Origin: JACMJL01 sp963791805
Lineage (GTDB): Bacteria; Bacillota; Clostridia; Clostridiales; Clostridiaceae
Assembly (NCBI GenBank): GCA_963791805.1
Contig: CAWBTU010000004.1
Span: 124,001 to 188,000, forward strand
DNA: 64,000 nucleotides
Reading direction: 5' to 3'
Numbering within the stretch: the stretch's first letter is position 1; each line of letters opens with the position of its first letter. Under the pieces are notes generated by a model that was not told the DNA's origin, made no database searches, and saw only the letters and a program-made list of their open reading frames with translations. Both the position numbers and the translations under genes were made by a program. Below are positions 17,664 through 27,157 of the stretch, in pieces.

Positions 17664-20618
17664 ATGCTAGAAGTTAAAGACTTATTCACTAGATACTACA
17701 CAAAGGATCTAGAAGAATCGAAAACTGTTTATGATTTATTTAACTGGAAAAGTGTAGATGTAGTTATAAAGGACTACAAAAGTGGACAAACTATTGTACA
17801 TATGGAAAATTTAGAATTCCCTGATTTTTACTCACAAAATTCCTGTGATATAATAGCTTCTAAATACTTTAGAAGAACAGGAGTTACTAATGAGTTTGGA
17901 TATGAGAATAGCATGAAAATGGTTGCTCATCGTATGGTTAGCTTTTGGTGTGAATCCTTAAAAGATGAAAAGCTCATAACTACTGAAGAACAAGCTAATA
18001 TTTTTTATGACGAGATGGTTTTCACATTTTTAAATCAAATGTATGCTCCTAATTCACCACAATGGTTCAACACGGGACTTTCACAAAGCTATGGTATCAA
18101 GGGAAATAAGAATGGAACTTATTACTTCAATGAGGACTTAAATGCAGTGGTTGAAAGTGAAGATGCCTATTCTAGAACACAAGCTTCAGCTTGTTTTATT
18201 TTGTCCATTGAAGATAAGTTGCTAGGCTCACATTCTATATCAGAGCAGTATGTTACAGAAACAAAGCTCTTTAAAGGTGGCTCTGGAACTGGAACTAATT
18301 TTTCTAATATTAGAGCAAAAAATGAACCACTTTCTGGTGGTGGAGTTTCTTCAGGCTTAATGAGTTTTCTAAAAGGTTTAGACAGAAACGCTGGTGCAAT
18401 TAAATCAGGTGGAACTACAAGAAGAGCAGCAAAAATGCTATGCCTAGATGTGGATCACCCTGAAATTGAGGAATTCATTAGTTGGAAAGCAAAAGAAGAA
18501 GATAAAGTTAGGGCCCTAGGTAAAATGGGCTATGATATTGACATAAATGGTGAAGCTTATGAAACTGTCTCAGGTCAAAACGGAAATAATTCTGTGCGCT
18601 TTTCTGATGAATTCATGGAAAAAGTTGAAAGAATTACTAACGCTGAAAGTGAAGATGAAGATCTTGAATTAAAAGGGAGATCTGATGCTTCTGTTAATAG
18701 AACTGTTAGTGTTAAAGGACTTTGGAATGAATTTAATGAAGCTGCATGGAAATGTGCAGACCCTGCTCCAATGTTTTCTGATAGATTTAACGCATGGCAC
18801 ACCTGTCCAGGCGGAGAAGATGGAATTGCAAACGCAAAATATAATAAAATTAATTCTACCAACCCTTGTGGCGAGTATGCCTTCTTAGATGATACAGCTT
18901 GTAATTTAGCTTCAATAAATATATTTAAGTTTTATGATAGTGAAACAAATGAAATTGATATATTAGGATACAAACACGTAATTGGCTTACTTCAACTTAT
19001 ACTTGAAGGCTCAATTCATTGGGGGCAGTTTCCTACTGAAGATATAGCAAGAAAAACTCAACTTTTTAGAACTACAGGTCTTGGACTTGCTAATCTAGCT
19101 TCATTATTAATGGTTAAAGGTTACCCCTATAATTCAGAAGAAGGACGAGCACTAGCTGCTGCCTTAGTAGGAATTTTAACTTCACATTCCTATTACACAT
19201 CTTCCTTAATGGCTAAAGAAATTGGCGCCTTTAATAAATTTGAAATAAATAAAGATAATATGTTAAAAGTTATAAGAAATCACTCAAGAGTTGCGGGAGC
19301 CCTTACTGATGAATACGAGGATTTAAATTATTTTCCAGTAAAAGTTTCACATGACATCCTTGCAAGAGAAAATCTCACATATGTTGGTGAGGAGCTTAAA
19401 GCAAGCTTTACAAGAGCATTAGAGAGCGGAAAAGAATATGGCTATAGAAATGCTCAAGTTACAGTAATGGCACCTACAGGCACTATTTCCTTTGCCATGG
19501 ATTGTGGAGCTACTTCTATAGAACCATTTTTCAGTCATATAATCTATAAAAAACTTGTTGGTGGCGGCTATATGACTTTAACAAACCCTGTAATAGAACT
19601 TTCTCTTAAAAATTTAGGCTATTCAGAAGAAGAAGTTCAAGATATTTTGGACTACATATTAAAAAAAGAAACTGTTATAGAAAAAGGATATGAATATGAA
19701 AAAATAGTTGATGGAAAGATTGAAGGAGCTCCTCATTTAAAAGATGAACACTTAGCGGTCTTTGATACTGCAAACGCTTGTGGAACAGGAAGCAGATTTA
19801 TAGATCCTATGGGCCACGTTTTGATGGTAGCTACTCTTACCCCATTAATTTCCGGGGCAATTTCTAAAACTGTTAACCTACCAAAATGGGCAACAATTGA
19901 AGATTTTAAGGAAGTAGTGTTATCTTCCTGGAAGCTAGGCATTAAAGGAATAACTTTATATAGAGATTCATCAAAAGCTTGTCAGCCTCTTAACACTTCT
20001 TTAAATGATGAAGAATCCATAGATAACGCAACCTATGATCAACTATTAACTAGAGTTAAAGAGCTTGAAACCAAGACTCACTATTCAACCCGTGAAATGC
20101 CAATAGGAATTAGACAAGGTACAACCCACCCTGCACAAATTGATGACGTAAAAATTTATACTACTGTAAATAGAAGCCCTGAAGGCGAAATAATAGAGAT
20201 CTACATTACTACAGATAGAGAAGGTACAATCATTACTGGACTATTGAATTCCCTATCAAAATCTATTTCAGTAATGCTACAATACCATGTACCTCCTGCT
20301 GATATTTCCCGTATGCTAAGAGGTCAAAAGTACGAACCTTATGGCTTTGTTCAAAAACATCCATACATTAAGTCCGTTTCCTCAATTTCTGATCTTGTGA
20401 GTAAGATTATTGATATTGAGCTTGGAGATTACTCTAGGTGTCAAGTAAAGCCCGGCAATGAGCATATGCTTCATCATATGGCTACTAAGAAGCATAAAAG
20501 TGACGATGGTGAAAGAGTCTATGGCTCTACTTGTTCCCACTGTTCTAGTTCAAGAATGGTGCGAAATGGTACTTGCATGATTTGCCAAGATTGTGGCTCT
20601 ACTACAGGATGTAGCTAG
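17664..20618 (+). CDS. nrdJ: Adenosylcobalamin-dependent (class II) ribonucleotide reductase
   Basis: This enzyme reduces ribonucleotides to deoxyribonucleotides using B12 and works with or without oxygen. The 984-residue protein has the expected order: APNSPQWFNTGL near residue 130, an active-site region NPCGEYAFLDDTACNLASINI near residue 398, VMAPTGTISFAMDCGATSIEPFF near residue 605 and a C-terminal zinc-ribbon-like tail with CSHC and CMICQDCG. A GGAGGTGCC site precedes the ATG. Two NrdR boxes upstream suggest NrdR repression. The cobalt-type permease cbiM nearby is on the opposite strand. No cobalamin riboswitch was seen upstream. Confidence 0.97.
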   Translation: MLEVKDLFTRYYTKDLEESKTVYDLFNWKSVDVVIKDYKSGQTIVHMENLEFPDFYSQNSCDIIASKYFRRTGVTNEFGYENSMKMVAHRMVSFWCESLKDEKLITTEEQANIFYDEMVFTFLNQMYAPNSPQWFNTGLSQSYGIKGNKNGTYYFNEDLNAVVESEDAYSRTQASACFILSIEDKLLGSHSISEQYVTETKLFKGGSGTGTNFSNIRAKNEPLSGGGVSSGLMSFLKGLDRNAGAIKSGGTTRRAAKMLCLDVDHPEIEEFISWKAKEEDKVRALGKMGYDIDINGEAYETVSGQNGNNSVRFSDEFMEKVERITNAESEDEDLELKGRSDASVNRTVSVKGLWNEFNEAAWKCADPAPMFSDRFNAWHTCPGGEDGIANAKYNKINSTNPCGEYAFLDDTACNLASINIFKFYDSETNEIDILGYKHVIGLLQLILEGSIHWGQFPTEDIARKTQLFRTTGLGLANLASLLMVKGYPYNSEEGRALAAALVGILTSHSYYTSSLMAKEIGAFNKFEINKDNMLKVIRNHSRVAGALTDEYEDLNYFPVKVSHDILARENLTYVGEELKASFTRALESGKEYGYRNAQVTVMAPTGTISFAMDCGATSIEPFFSHIIYKKLVGGGYMTLTNPVIELSLKNLGYSEEEVQDILDYILKKETVIEKGYEYEKIVDGKIEGAPHLKDEHLAVFDTANACGTGSRFIDPMGHVLMVATLTPLISGAISKTVNLPKWATIEDFKEVVLSSWKLGIKGITLYRDSSKACQPLNTSLNDEESIDNATYDQLLTRVKELETKTHYSTREMPIGIRQGTTHPAQIDDVKIYTTVNRSPEGEIIEIYITTDREGTIITGLLNSLSKSISVMLQYHVPPADISRMLRGQKYEPYGFVQKHPYIKSVSSISDLVSKIIDIELGDYSRCQVKPGNEHMLHHMATKKHKSDDGERVYGSTCSHCSSSRMVRNGTCMICQDCGSTTGCS

Positions 20619-20772
20619 GGTGCCAGGCACGTGACAAGTGACATTATATATACAAAAGCGGATTCCTCGGAATCCGCTTTCTAATCATACACGTAGCTAG
20701 GGTGCCAGGCACGTGACAAGTGACATTATATATACAAAAGCGGATTCCCCGGAATCCGCTTTCTAATCGTAT
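20611..20772 (+). repeat. 82-bp tandem duplication with two terminators
   Basis: Two nearly identical units start at 20611 and 20693. Each begins GTAGCTAGGGTGCCAGGCAC, contains GTGACAAGTGACATTATATA, and ends in a strong hairpin with arms AAAGCGGATTCC and GGAATCCGCTTT followed by CTAATC. The loop differs (TC versus CC). The first unit starts inside the last codons of nrdJ, so the duplication copied the gene end and its terminator. The 20-mer GGTGCCAGGCACGTGACAAG appears again at 61501. Confidence 0.95.
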
Positions 20773-20804
20773 AAATGGAGTATTCATTTTTTTACAAATT
20801 ATAA

Positions 20805-21803
20805 TTAAGCGTCGGCACTTTCGTTGTCTTTTTTCATACTTGTTGCTATTCTAAATACTATATTAAGTCCAGCTACTCCTGCTACTGCAGATAAGATATA
20901 TCCTACCGCCTCTGGAACCCCATCAACAGAATAATCTGGCATCATTGCCTTCAAACTAAAACCATCTTTCATTCCTTTTGGTACATAGCCTACATCTTTT
21001 CCTCTTGAGCTAACAGTGCTTATTTCATCTCCGCCCCATTCACCCCAAGCAGTACCTGTTGCTAATAGTCCAATTGGAGATAAACATATCAAAACTAGCA
21101 TTAGAGCAACTAATGGCTTCATTTTTGTCTTTTTGCCTTCATATAAAACGCCAGGTGAAACTTGCTCTACAAATTTTACAACTCCAACTGTAATAAATGC
21201 TTCTAATACTCCTGCAACTAATAAATGTGGTATTAACATTGCTGGTATTGAAACTGATAAATTGTAAGGACAATACATTGCATTTCCTGCAGCATCTTTA
21301 AATAACCATGGTTGTATACCAAACTCAATTGCAGCACATAAAGCTGCAACATTTATTGCTATATACGATGCAATAAAAATTGAAACATATTTTCCTTTGT
21401 CTGTCTTTACTCTATCCTTCAAGAAAGTATAGAGGTAATACCCTACATATGGTAAAACAAAAGCCATGTTAAAACAGTTAGCTCCAAAAGACAGGACACC
21501 ACCATCTCCAAATAGCAAGGCTTGCAATAGCAAGGCTATTGTTACAGAAATGCAGGCCGCTCCAGGTCCTAAAAGTATAGCTATCAATGTTCCTCCTACA
21601 GCATGTCCTGTAGTTCCACCTGGAAGTGGAATATTAAACATCATAATTAAAAATGCAAAGGATGCACCTATTCCCATAAGTGGCATTTTCTTTTTACTAA
21701 CTTCTTTTTTAACTTTTTTAACTGACGCTGTCCATACTGGAATCATTGCAGCGCCCATAACAGCACAGGTAGCTGGACTTAGATAATTGTCTGGAATATG
21801 CAT
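20805..21803 (-). CDS. cbiM: Cobalt/nickel ECF transporter substrate-binding permease (CbiM/NikM type)
   Basis: CbiM/NikM is the substrate-specific membrane component of Co2+/Ni2+ ECF importers. The protein (332 residues from this start) begins MHIPDNYLSP; the N-terminal Met-His of this family binds the metal, so I start at 21803 rather than at an in-frame codon 30 bases upstream. This start has an AGGAGG 10 bases before it. About seven helices are visible, with NIPLPGGTTGHAVGG and GDGGVLSFGANCFNMAF characteristic of the family. The C-terminal part (MMPDYSVDGVPEAVGY then a helix) resembles the PDGLE/CbiN-like extension. No cbiQ or cbiO partner follows. It is governed by the tandem-pentaloop leader at 21820-21973. 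Confidence 0.93.
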   Translation of the reverse strand: MHIPDNYLSPATCAVMGAAMIPVWTASVKKVKKEVSKKKMPLMGIGASFAFLIMMFNIPLPGGTTGHAVGGTLIAILLGPGAACISVTIALLLQALLFGDGGVLSFGANCFNMAFVLPYVGYYLYTFLKDRVKTDKGKYVSIFIASYIAINVAALCAAIEFGIQPWLFKDAAGNAMYCPYNLSVSIPAMLIPHLLVAGVLEAFITVGVVKFVEQVSPGVLYEGKKTKMKPLVALMLVLICLSPIGLLATGTAWGEWGGDEISTVSSRGKDVGYVPKGMKDGFSLKAMMPDYSVDGVPEAVGYILSAVAGVAGLNIVFRIATSMKKDNESADA

Positions 21804-21819
21804 TGTTAATAACCTCCTA

Positions 21820-21973
21820 AAAAATAAAACCACGAAAAATGATAACTGTAAACAGCCATCAACCTTCGTGGTTAATAATTAATATAATTAATATAATTTA
21901 TTTAAGTTATGTACTACTAGTAAACCCTCGTAGTTTACAATTTTATTATACTATATCATTCTTATATTGTAAA
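21820..21973 (-). promoter_or_regulatory. Tandem ACGAR-pentaloop leader, copy 1 (cbiM)
   Basis: Reading on the minus strand: -35 TTTACA (21968-21973), 17-bp spacer, -10 TATAAT (21945-21950). P1 follows at 21938-21920 with arms GTAAACT and GGTTTAC and loop ACGAG. P2 is at 21873-21861, AACC-ACGAA-GGTT. An intrinsic terminator at 21873-21828 has a 5' arm that includes all of P2 (AACCACGA paired with TCGTGGTT), then TTTTATTTTTT. The cbiM ribosome binding site lies directly behind the terminator. P2 and the terminator are mutually exclusive. Confidence 0.85.
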
Positions 21974-22084
21974 TAGTTAATTTGTAAACATTTTCATTCA
22001 ATTTTAATCTTATTTTTTTCTATTCTCTATAAAATTGATAATAGAAATTAATTCATATTAGTCATGTAAGATACTTTTAAAATA

Positions 22085-23850
22085 TCAATTAATAATATAT
22101 TGAGAAGAAATACTATCCTTATAAATTCCATTCACGGACATCAACTCATTATGACTTCCTGACTGTACAACCCCACCATTATTTAGCACTATCAATCTAT
22201 CCGCAGTAAGAATTGTGGATAATCTGTGTGCTATAACTAGCGTTGTTCGTTCTTTTTTCAACTGACTTATAGCTTTTTGTATTTCATTCTCATTTTCTGA
22301 ATCGATATTTGATACCGCTTCATCAAGAATTAAAATTGGTGAATCTTTTAATAGTGCTCTAGCAATTGAAATTCTCTGTCTTTGACCTCCTGAAAGCTGA
22401 ACCCCACGTTCACCTGTTCTAGTGTCATAACCATTAGGAAGTTCAGTAATAAATTCATGAGCAAGTGCTGCTTTCGCTGCATTTTCTACTTCCTCATCTG
22501 TTGCATTTGGATTCCCTAACCGAATATTTTCTCTAATAGAAGTATTAAAAAGATAAACATCTTGAAGCACAACGGAAGTCATTTGACGTAATGTTTTTAA
22601 AGGCATATCTCTGATATCTAGATTTCCAATCTTTATGTTACCTTCCTTTACGTCCCAAAGCCTTAGTAGAAGATTGATACAGGTAGTTTTTCCAGCACCT
22701 GAATGTCCAACCAAAGCAACTGTTTCGTTGGGATTTACTAAAAAAGAAACATTATTGATAGCATTAGCAAGATTTCTCTGGTAGGTGAAGCCTACATCAC
22801 AAAATTCAATACAAGGTTCAAGATTTTCTGTTTCATATGATTTTCCTTCATCTTTTACTAATGCTTCAGCTTCAACTACAAGAAAAATTCTATTTGAAGC
22901 TGCAAGAATGATACCAAAATTTCTAGCAATTGAACAAAGTTCAAGAACAGGAACGAATATATATACAGCTAGTATAACTGCAACAGTGTACCATTCAAAA
23001 GCTAACATATCATTTAATACTAGAGAAGATGCTACTGCCAATGTAGCTACCATGGCCAAACCAGCAAAAGCATATAGTAGCGCTCCTTCGAAACCCAACC
23101 TCTTTCCGTAGGTTACTTGACTCTCGCCTAATATATCCATTCGCTGATTTATTTTTTTTAAATAACCCTCTTTGTAATTTAATGATAAGATTTCTCTTAA
23201 TCCCTGTATTCCTTCAACAGTTTCAGCGTTAGCATCTGCAAGTTTCTCTCGAACATCTTTGCCCTGTAAATCCGCTTTTTTTGCAGTAAAAGAGGAATCA
23301 TAACAACTATTGCAATAAAGAACAGCATTAATAAAGCTAACATCCAATTGAGTATCCCAAGAAAAATAAGCACAATAACAGGTACAATTGTTGCAACTAG
23401 CATAGTACCAAAGGTATGTGCAAAAAACCATTCTAGTATCTCTACATCACTCATAAGAGTTGATGCAAGCTGACCTGATCTCATGTTTAGCAAAATTGCA
23501 GGTGAAACCCTTTCTACTGCTTCATACATTTTCGTACGAAAATCTGCAAGTATATGAAACGCAACTTCATGAGCAAACCACATTTCAGAATAATACATTA
23601 TAGCTCTAAGCACTACGATAATACCTAGAATTATAAAGAAATATTTAGCAGATTCAGATAATTCTCCATTAGCTGCTAAGCCCACCATATATGCACAAAC
23701 TGCCGATGTAGAAATTGCAAACAAGTGATGAAAAACTCCACTTGAAACAGCAAATGTCATGTTTTTTCTATATGGCTTCAAATACTTAAGAAATTTTATA
23801 AAATTGGATATTCTATTATTTTTATCCTTGTTACTTATTAACTTACCCAT
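22085..23850 (-). pseudogene. ABC half-transporter (exporter fold), frameshifted
   Basis: One frame (from 23850, after AAGGAGAAG) carries a transmembrane domain up to LLLQKK. A second frame (22085 to about 23280) carries the rest: KADLQGKDVREKL, two more helices and a nucleotide-binding domain with Walker A GHSGAGKTT, signature LSGGQRQRIS and Walker B ILILDEAVSNID. The frames join at a run of seven T (23276-23282; A on the coding strand); an eighth would restore the frame. The intact product would be about 585 residues. It overlaps the end of the upstream half-transporter gene, so the pair probably forms a heterodimer. The YbtPQ-type metallophore importers share this fold, but drug or peptide export is equally possible. 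Confidence 0.85.
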
Positions 23851-25591
23851 AAATCTTCTCCTTGACATTATATTGAGCTTTTACAAGCTGAGAATATATT
23901 CCATTTTTTTTGATAAGTTCATTGTGATTTCCGCTTTCCACAAGACTGCTATCTTTAAGCACAAAAATCTTATCCGCATTTTTAACCGTTGACAATCGAT
24001 GAGCGATTATTAAAGTTGTACGTTTTTTTGTAAATTGCTCCAAAGCTTCTTGAATCAATTTTTCGCTAGCAGCATCAATGTTTGAAGTTGCTTCGTCAAG
24101 AATTAAGAATGGCGCGTCTTTTAAAATTGCCCTTGCTATAGATATTCTTTGGCGCTCGCCACCTGAAAGTGTTGTTCCACGTTCACCTACAATAGTTTGA
24201 TATCCCTTTGGCAGATTGGAGATAAATTCATGGGCATTTGCCATTTTCGCAGCATTTTTAATTTCATCAATTGTTGCTCCTGGCTTTACCAATAAAAGAT
24301 TTTCTTCTATAGTGCCATAAAATAAATATGTTTCTTGAAATACTACAGAAATCTGACTTCTTAAATACTCAAGTGAATAATCCTTCAGATCCTTTTCTCC
24401 GAAGATAATCTTTCCTTCCTGTGGATCAAAGAAGCGAAGTAATAGGTTCACTATTGTAGATTTGCCTACTCCTGATTTACCCACAATGGCAACAGTTTCA
24501 CCAGGCTTGATTTTAAAACTTACACTTCTTAAAGCTGCTTTTTTTTCTCTATTATATGAAAACTTAATATTTTCAAAGGCTATTCCTGGTAACTCTTTTG
24601 AAGCAATTTCAAATTCTGAATTTTCCTTTTCAAAGACCAATATAGGTTCATCTAGTATTGAAAATACTTCTTTTGCAGCAGAAAATCCTAGGAAGCTTGA
24701 GTGCCAAAAAGCATTTAAATCATTAACCGGTCTAAAGCATTCAACCACAAGAAATAAAACAACAAACAAATTAGAGAGTAGCATTTTGTCATTTGAAACT
24801 CTCCATGCACCTGCTGCAATTGAAAATGCATATCCTGCTGATACTGCAAGATTAATTACACTTGAATTTATCAGGGAAATAGTTGTTTCATCCATGGATT
24901 TCTTGCAAAGCCTTTGTGCATCTTTAGAAAGTTCTTCTCCTTTCTTGCTACTAGCATCAAAAACCTTAAGTGTAGTCATGCCTTGCATAGCATCAATATA
25001 TTGAGCATTTAACACTGCGTAGGACTGCCAATATCCAAGAATATATTTTTCAATAATTGGCATACTAATTTGTGGTCCAAAAACTGCAACAATAATTCCA
25101 AGAAGAATGAGAAGTGCAACAACCCAATCAAGCATGAAAATGTAAATAACAATGAAGCCCGCTGAAAATAAAACAATAAATAACTGTGGTATGTAATTTA
25201 CTAGAAAAAACTCTAGGGATTCAACACCATCAGTTATCAAGGACTGAATATTTCCGCTACGATTACTATTCATAAAACCTGGACCAAGTTCCATAACTTT
25301 TTTTATCAATTTTCCACGTATCTTTGACTTTACTGTACAGGCAGCCTTTTTTGAATAACTTTCGTTTAAAAATATTAATACTGAACGTATACAAATACAA
25401 ATAAGCGTAATGCATATCATTTTTAAAAGATAAGTCCAATCTCCATCATTAAAAACAGAAGAAACACCTTTCGCCATTGCAAAAGCTTGACCTACATAGG
25501 TTGCTGTTATCATCAAACCCATTAAGACTTTGATAAGCATTTCAGTTTTAATTTCGCTGACAAACATACATAATCTAATATAAAACTTCAT
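23843..25591 (-). CDS. ABC transporter half-molecule, permease-ATPase fusion
   Basis: The 582-residue protein has six membrane helices in the first 300 residues and an ATPase domain with Walker A GKSGVGKST, Q-loop VVFQETYLF, signature LSGGERQRIS and Walker B FLILDEATSNID. A GGGAGG site precedes the ATG. The following half-transporter starts inside its 3' end, indicating translational coupling and a heterodimer. Both lie downstream of leader copy 2 and a truncated DUF3842 gene. The substrate is not evident; the regulon context suggests a metal complex or cofactor. Confidence 0.9.
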   Translation of the reverse strand: MKFYIRLCMFVSEIKTEMLIKVLMGLMITATYVGQAFAMAKGVSSVFNDGDWTYLLKMICITLICICIRSVLIFLNESYSKKAACTVKSKIRGKLIKKVMELGPGFMNSNRSGNIQSLITDGVESLEFFLVNYIPQLFIVLFSAGFIVIYIFMLDWVVALLILLGIIVAVFGPQISMPIIEKYILGYWQSYAVLNAQYIDAMQGMTTLKVFDASSKKGEELSKDAQRLCKKSMDETTISLINSSVINLAVSAGYAFSIAAGAWRVSNDKMLLSNLFVVLFLVVECFRPVNDLNAFWHSSFLGFSAAKEVFSILDEPILVFEKENSEFEIASKELPGIAFENIKFSYNREKKAALRSVSFKIKPGETVAIVGKSGVGKSTIVNLLLRFFDPQEGKIIFGEKDLKDYSLEYLRSQISVVFQETYLFYGTIEENLLLVKPGATIDEIKNAAKMANAHEFISNLPKGYQTIVGERGTTLSGGERQRISIARAILKDAPFLILDEATSNIDAASEKLIQEALEQFTKKRTTLIIAHRLSTVKNADKIFVLKDSSLVESGNHNELIKKNGIYSQLVKAQYNVKEKIYG

Positions 25592-25661
25592 TTCTCAAAC
25601 CTCCCATTGATTTATAAATACTTATTGCATGCAATATACTACGTCACATATAACCTTAAAT

Positions 25662-25805
25662 TTATGTTTTCATCATTATTGATGATGAAAGCGCATTTGT
25701 ACCTAATGCAATGATATCTACTTTCTCTGGTAATTCCTTTCGTAGTTTTTCAACTATAGCCTTTCCTATGACACCGCCTTGTCCATTTATAACTGCTATC
25801 CTCAT
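25662..25805 (-). pseudogene. DUF3842-like protein, 3'-truncated remnant
   Basis: The 47-residue frame starts MRIAVINGQGGVIGKAIVEK and continues KLRKELPEKVDIIALGTNALSSS before stopping at MMKT. This is the N-terminal half of the DUF3842 family, whose members are normally well over 100 residues with a Rossmann-like start. I find no continuation in any frame up to the next gene, so the 3' part seems deleted. A GGGGGGA ribosome binding site is still present, and leader copy 2 lies directly upstream. It is probably decayed. Confidence 0.7.
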
Positions 25806-25835
25806 ATTAAATCCCCCAATAAATTAAATAAAATT

Positions 25836-25988
25836 AAAAACCACGAATATTGAACACTAAAAAATAGTACTCAACCTTCGTGGCTGTATAAAAATCTAAA
25901 ATCAAAATATTAAATGAAAATAATATGAATCCTCGTGACTCACTTAAACAACAGTTTAATAATACAATGTTTTCTCATAATTTGTCAA
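25836..25988 (-). promoter_or_regulatory. Tandem ACGAR-pentaloop leader, copy 2 (DUF3842 / ABC half-transporters)
   Basis: Minus strand: -35 TTGACA (25983-25988), 18-bp spacer, -10 TATTAT (25959-25964). P1 at 25942-25926 has arms TGAGTC and GATTCA and loop ACGAG. P2 at 25885-25873 is AGCC-ACGAA-GGTT. The terminator spans 25885-25839 and ends in GTGGTTTTTAATTTTATTT. The P1 arms differ from copy 1, yet pair. Confidence 0.85.
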
Positions 25989-26014
25989 TTGTAATTTTCA
26001 AATCATGAAATTTT

Positions 26015-27115
26015 TTAATGTAATGTTATTTTTCCAAATCCACTACCATAATCATTAGCTAACTGCGAATAAAGCTCTTTGCCAAGTAGAGATTTATAAA
26101 TCTCATTTGCCTTTTTTTCTGGATCAATATCATTAAATTTATCTGGATATACAACTTTGCCTATATAATAAGCATCAGATATGGCTACTTCAACATTATA
26201 CCAATATGCTACATAAGGTAATTGAGAATATACTTCTCCATTTTTAAAGGCAGCTAGTCCTTTATAAAAATCAGGATTTTTCTTATAATCATCCTGTAGC
26301 ACTTTAAGGCCAGGCATGTCTATAAAAATCTTCTCTGGATTCCACTGAACTATTTTTTCTTTATCTATGCAAACAGGATCCGTTTTACCAGTACCTTCAA
26401 CAACATTCTTAGCATTAATTGCATTAAATAAAGGATAGTTTTCTTGAGTGCTTTCAATGCCACGTCCACCATACCAGGTTATAGAACCTGCATAAACCTT
26501 TGATTTTTTGCTATCAGGAATGTCTTTTGTTCTGTCATTCAAATCTTTTTTGCATTTTTCCATATATTCAACTACCTCTTTAGCTCTTTTATCCTCATCC
26601 ATCACTTTGCCGATAAGCTTTAAGGAACTATACACATCTGGATCAAATACAGCTGATTTTCCATAACTTAGTGCAATTACAGGAATTCCAGTTTTAGATT
26701 GCAAGTTATCAATCTGAGCTTTATCACTTACAATAGTAAAAATAACATCTGGCTTAACTGCTAATATTTTTTCAGGATCATAAGGTTTTGAAAAATCCTG
26801 TCCAACAATAGGGAGTTTAGCTAATGAAGGATTCGCCATAATATAGGCTTTTCCTTTAGTGAAACTTATATCATTCTGTTCTATTCCTACTAACTTCTTT
26901 AAATCACCAACATAACAATAAAATCTTTGTGCACCATAAAGGGCTATAGCTGTTTTGGGTGTACCTTTTATTGTAACCTTTCTTCCCGCCATATCTGTCA
27001 CTGTGAGCTTTTTATTATCCGAGTTGTCCTTAGATGATGATTTAGATCCACACCCACTTACTAATGCAATTAGTATAAACATAGTTAATAACAACGACAC
27101 TATTTTTTTATTCAT
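26015..27115 (-). CDS. Siderophore/B12-type ABC transporter substrate-binding lipoprotein
   Basis: The product (366 residues from this ATG) starts MNKKIVSLLLTMF and has a lipobox LVSGC near residue 22, so it is a lipid-anchored binding protein. The body is a PBP-fold of the iron-complex/cobalamin class: LTVTDMAGRKVTIKGTPKTAIAL, then KILAVKPDVIFTI and a C-terminal lobe ending in the YPDKFNDIDP region. I start at 27115 because GAGGAGAGG precedes it; an upstream ATG lies before that site. It follows its ATPase and permease genes in one operon. The ligand could be a siderophore, heme, corrinoid or other metal complex. Confidence 0.9.
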   Translation of the reverse strand: MNKKIVSLLLTMFILIALVSGCGSKSSSKDNSDNKKLTVTDMAGRKVTIKGTPKTAIALYGAQRFYCYVGDLKKLVGIEQNDISFTKGKAYIMANPSLAKLPIVGQDFSKPYDPEKILAVKPDVIFTIVSDKAQIDNLQSKTGIPVIALSYGKSAVFDPDVYSSLKLIGKVMDEDKRAKEVVEYMEKCKKDLNDRTKDIPDSKKSKVYAGSITWYGGRGIESTQENYPLFNAINAKNVVEGTGKTDPVCIDKEKIVQWNPEKIFIDMPGLKVLQDDYKKNPDFYKGLAAFKNGEVYSQLPYVAYWYNVEVAISDAYYIGKVVYPDKFNDIDPEKKANEIYKSLLGKELYSQLANDYGSGFGKITLH

Positions 27116-27157
27116 ATGTACCTCTCCTCGTATCAATATTTTTTGTGATTAATCGTT

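Noticed and set aside
20611..20772. CRISPR array
   Set aside because: Only two direct copies of 82 bp, without short repeats and unique spacers.
21920..21938. P1 palindromes as NikR, Fur or similar DNA operators
   Set aside because: The arms vary freely between copies while the centre ACGAG is fixed, the reverse of a normal operator. The same pentaloop recurs in P2 next to a terminator. A DNA role is not excluded but is less likely.
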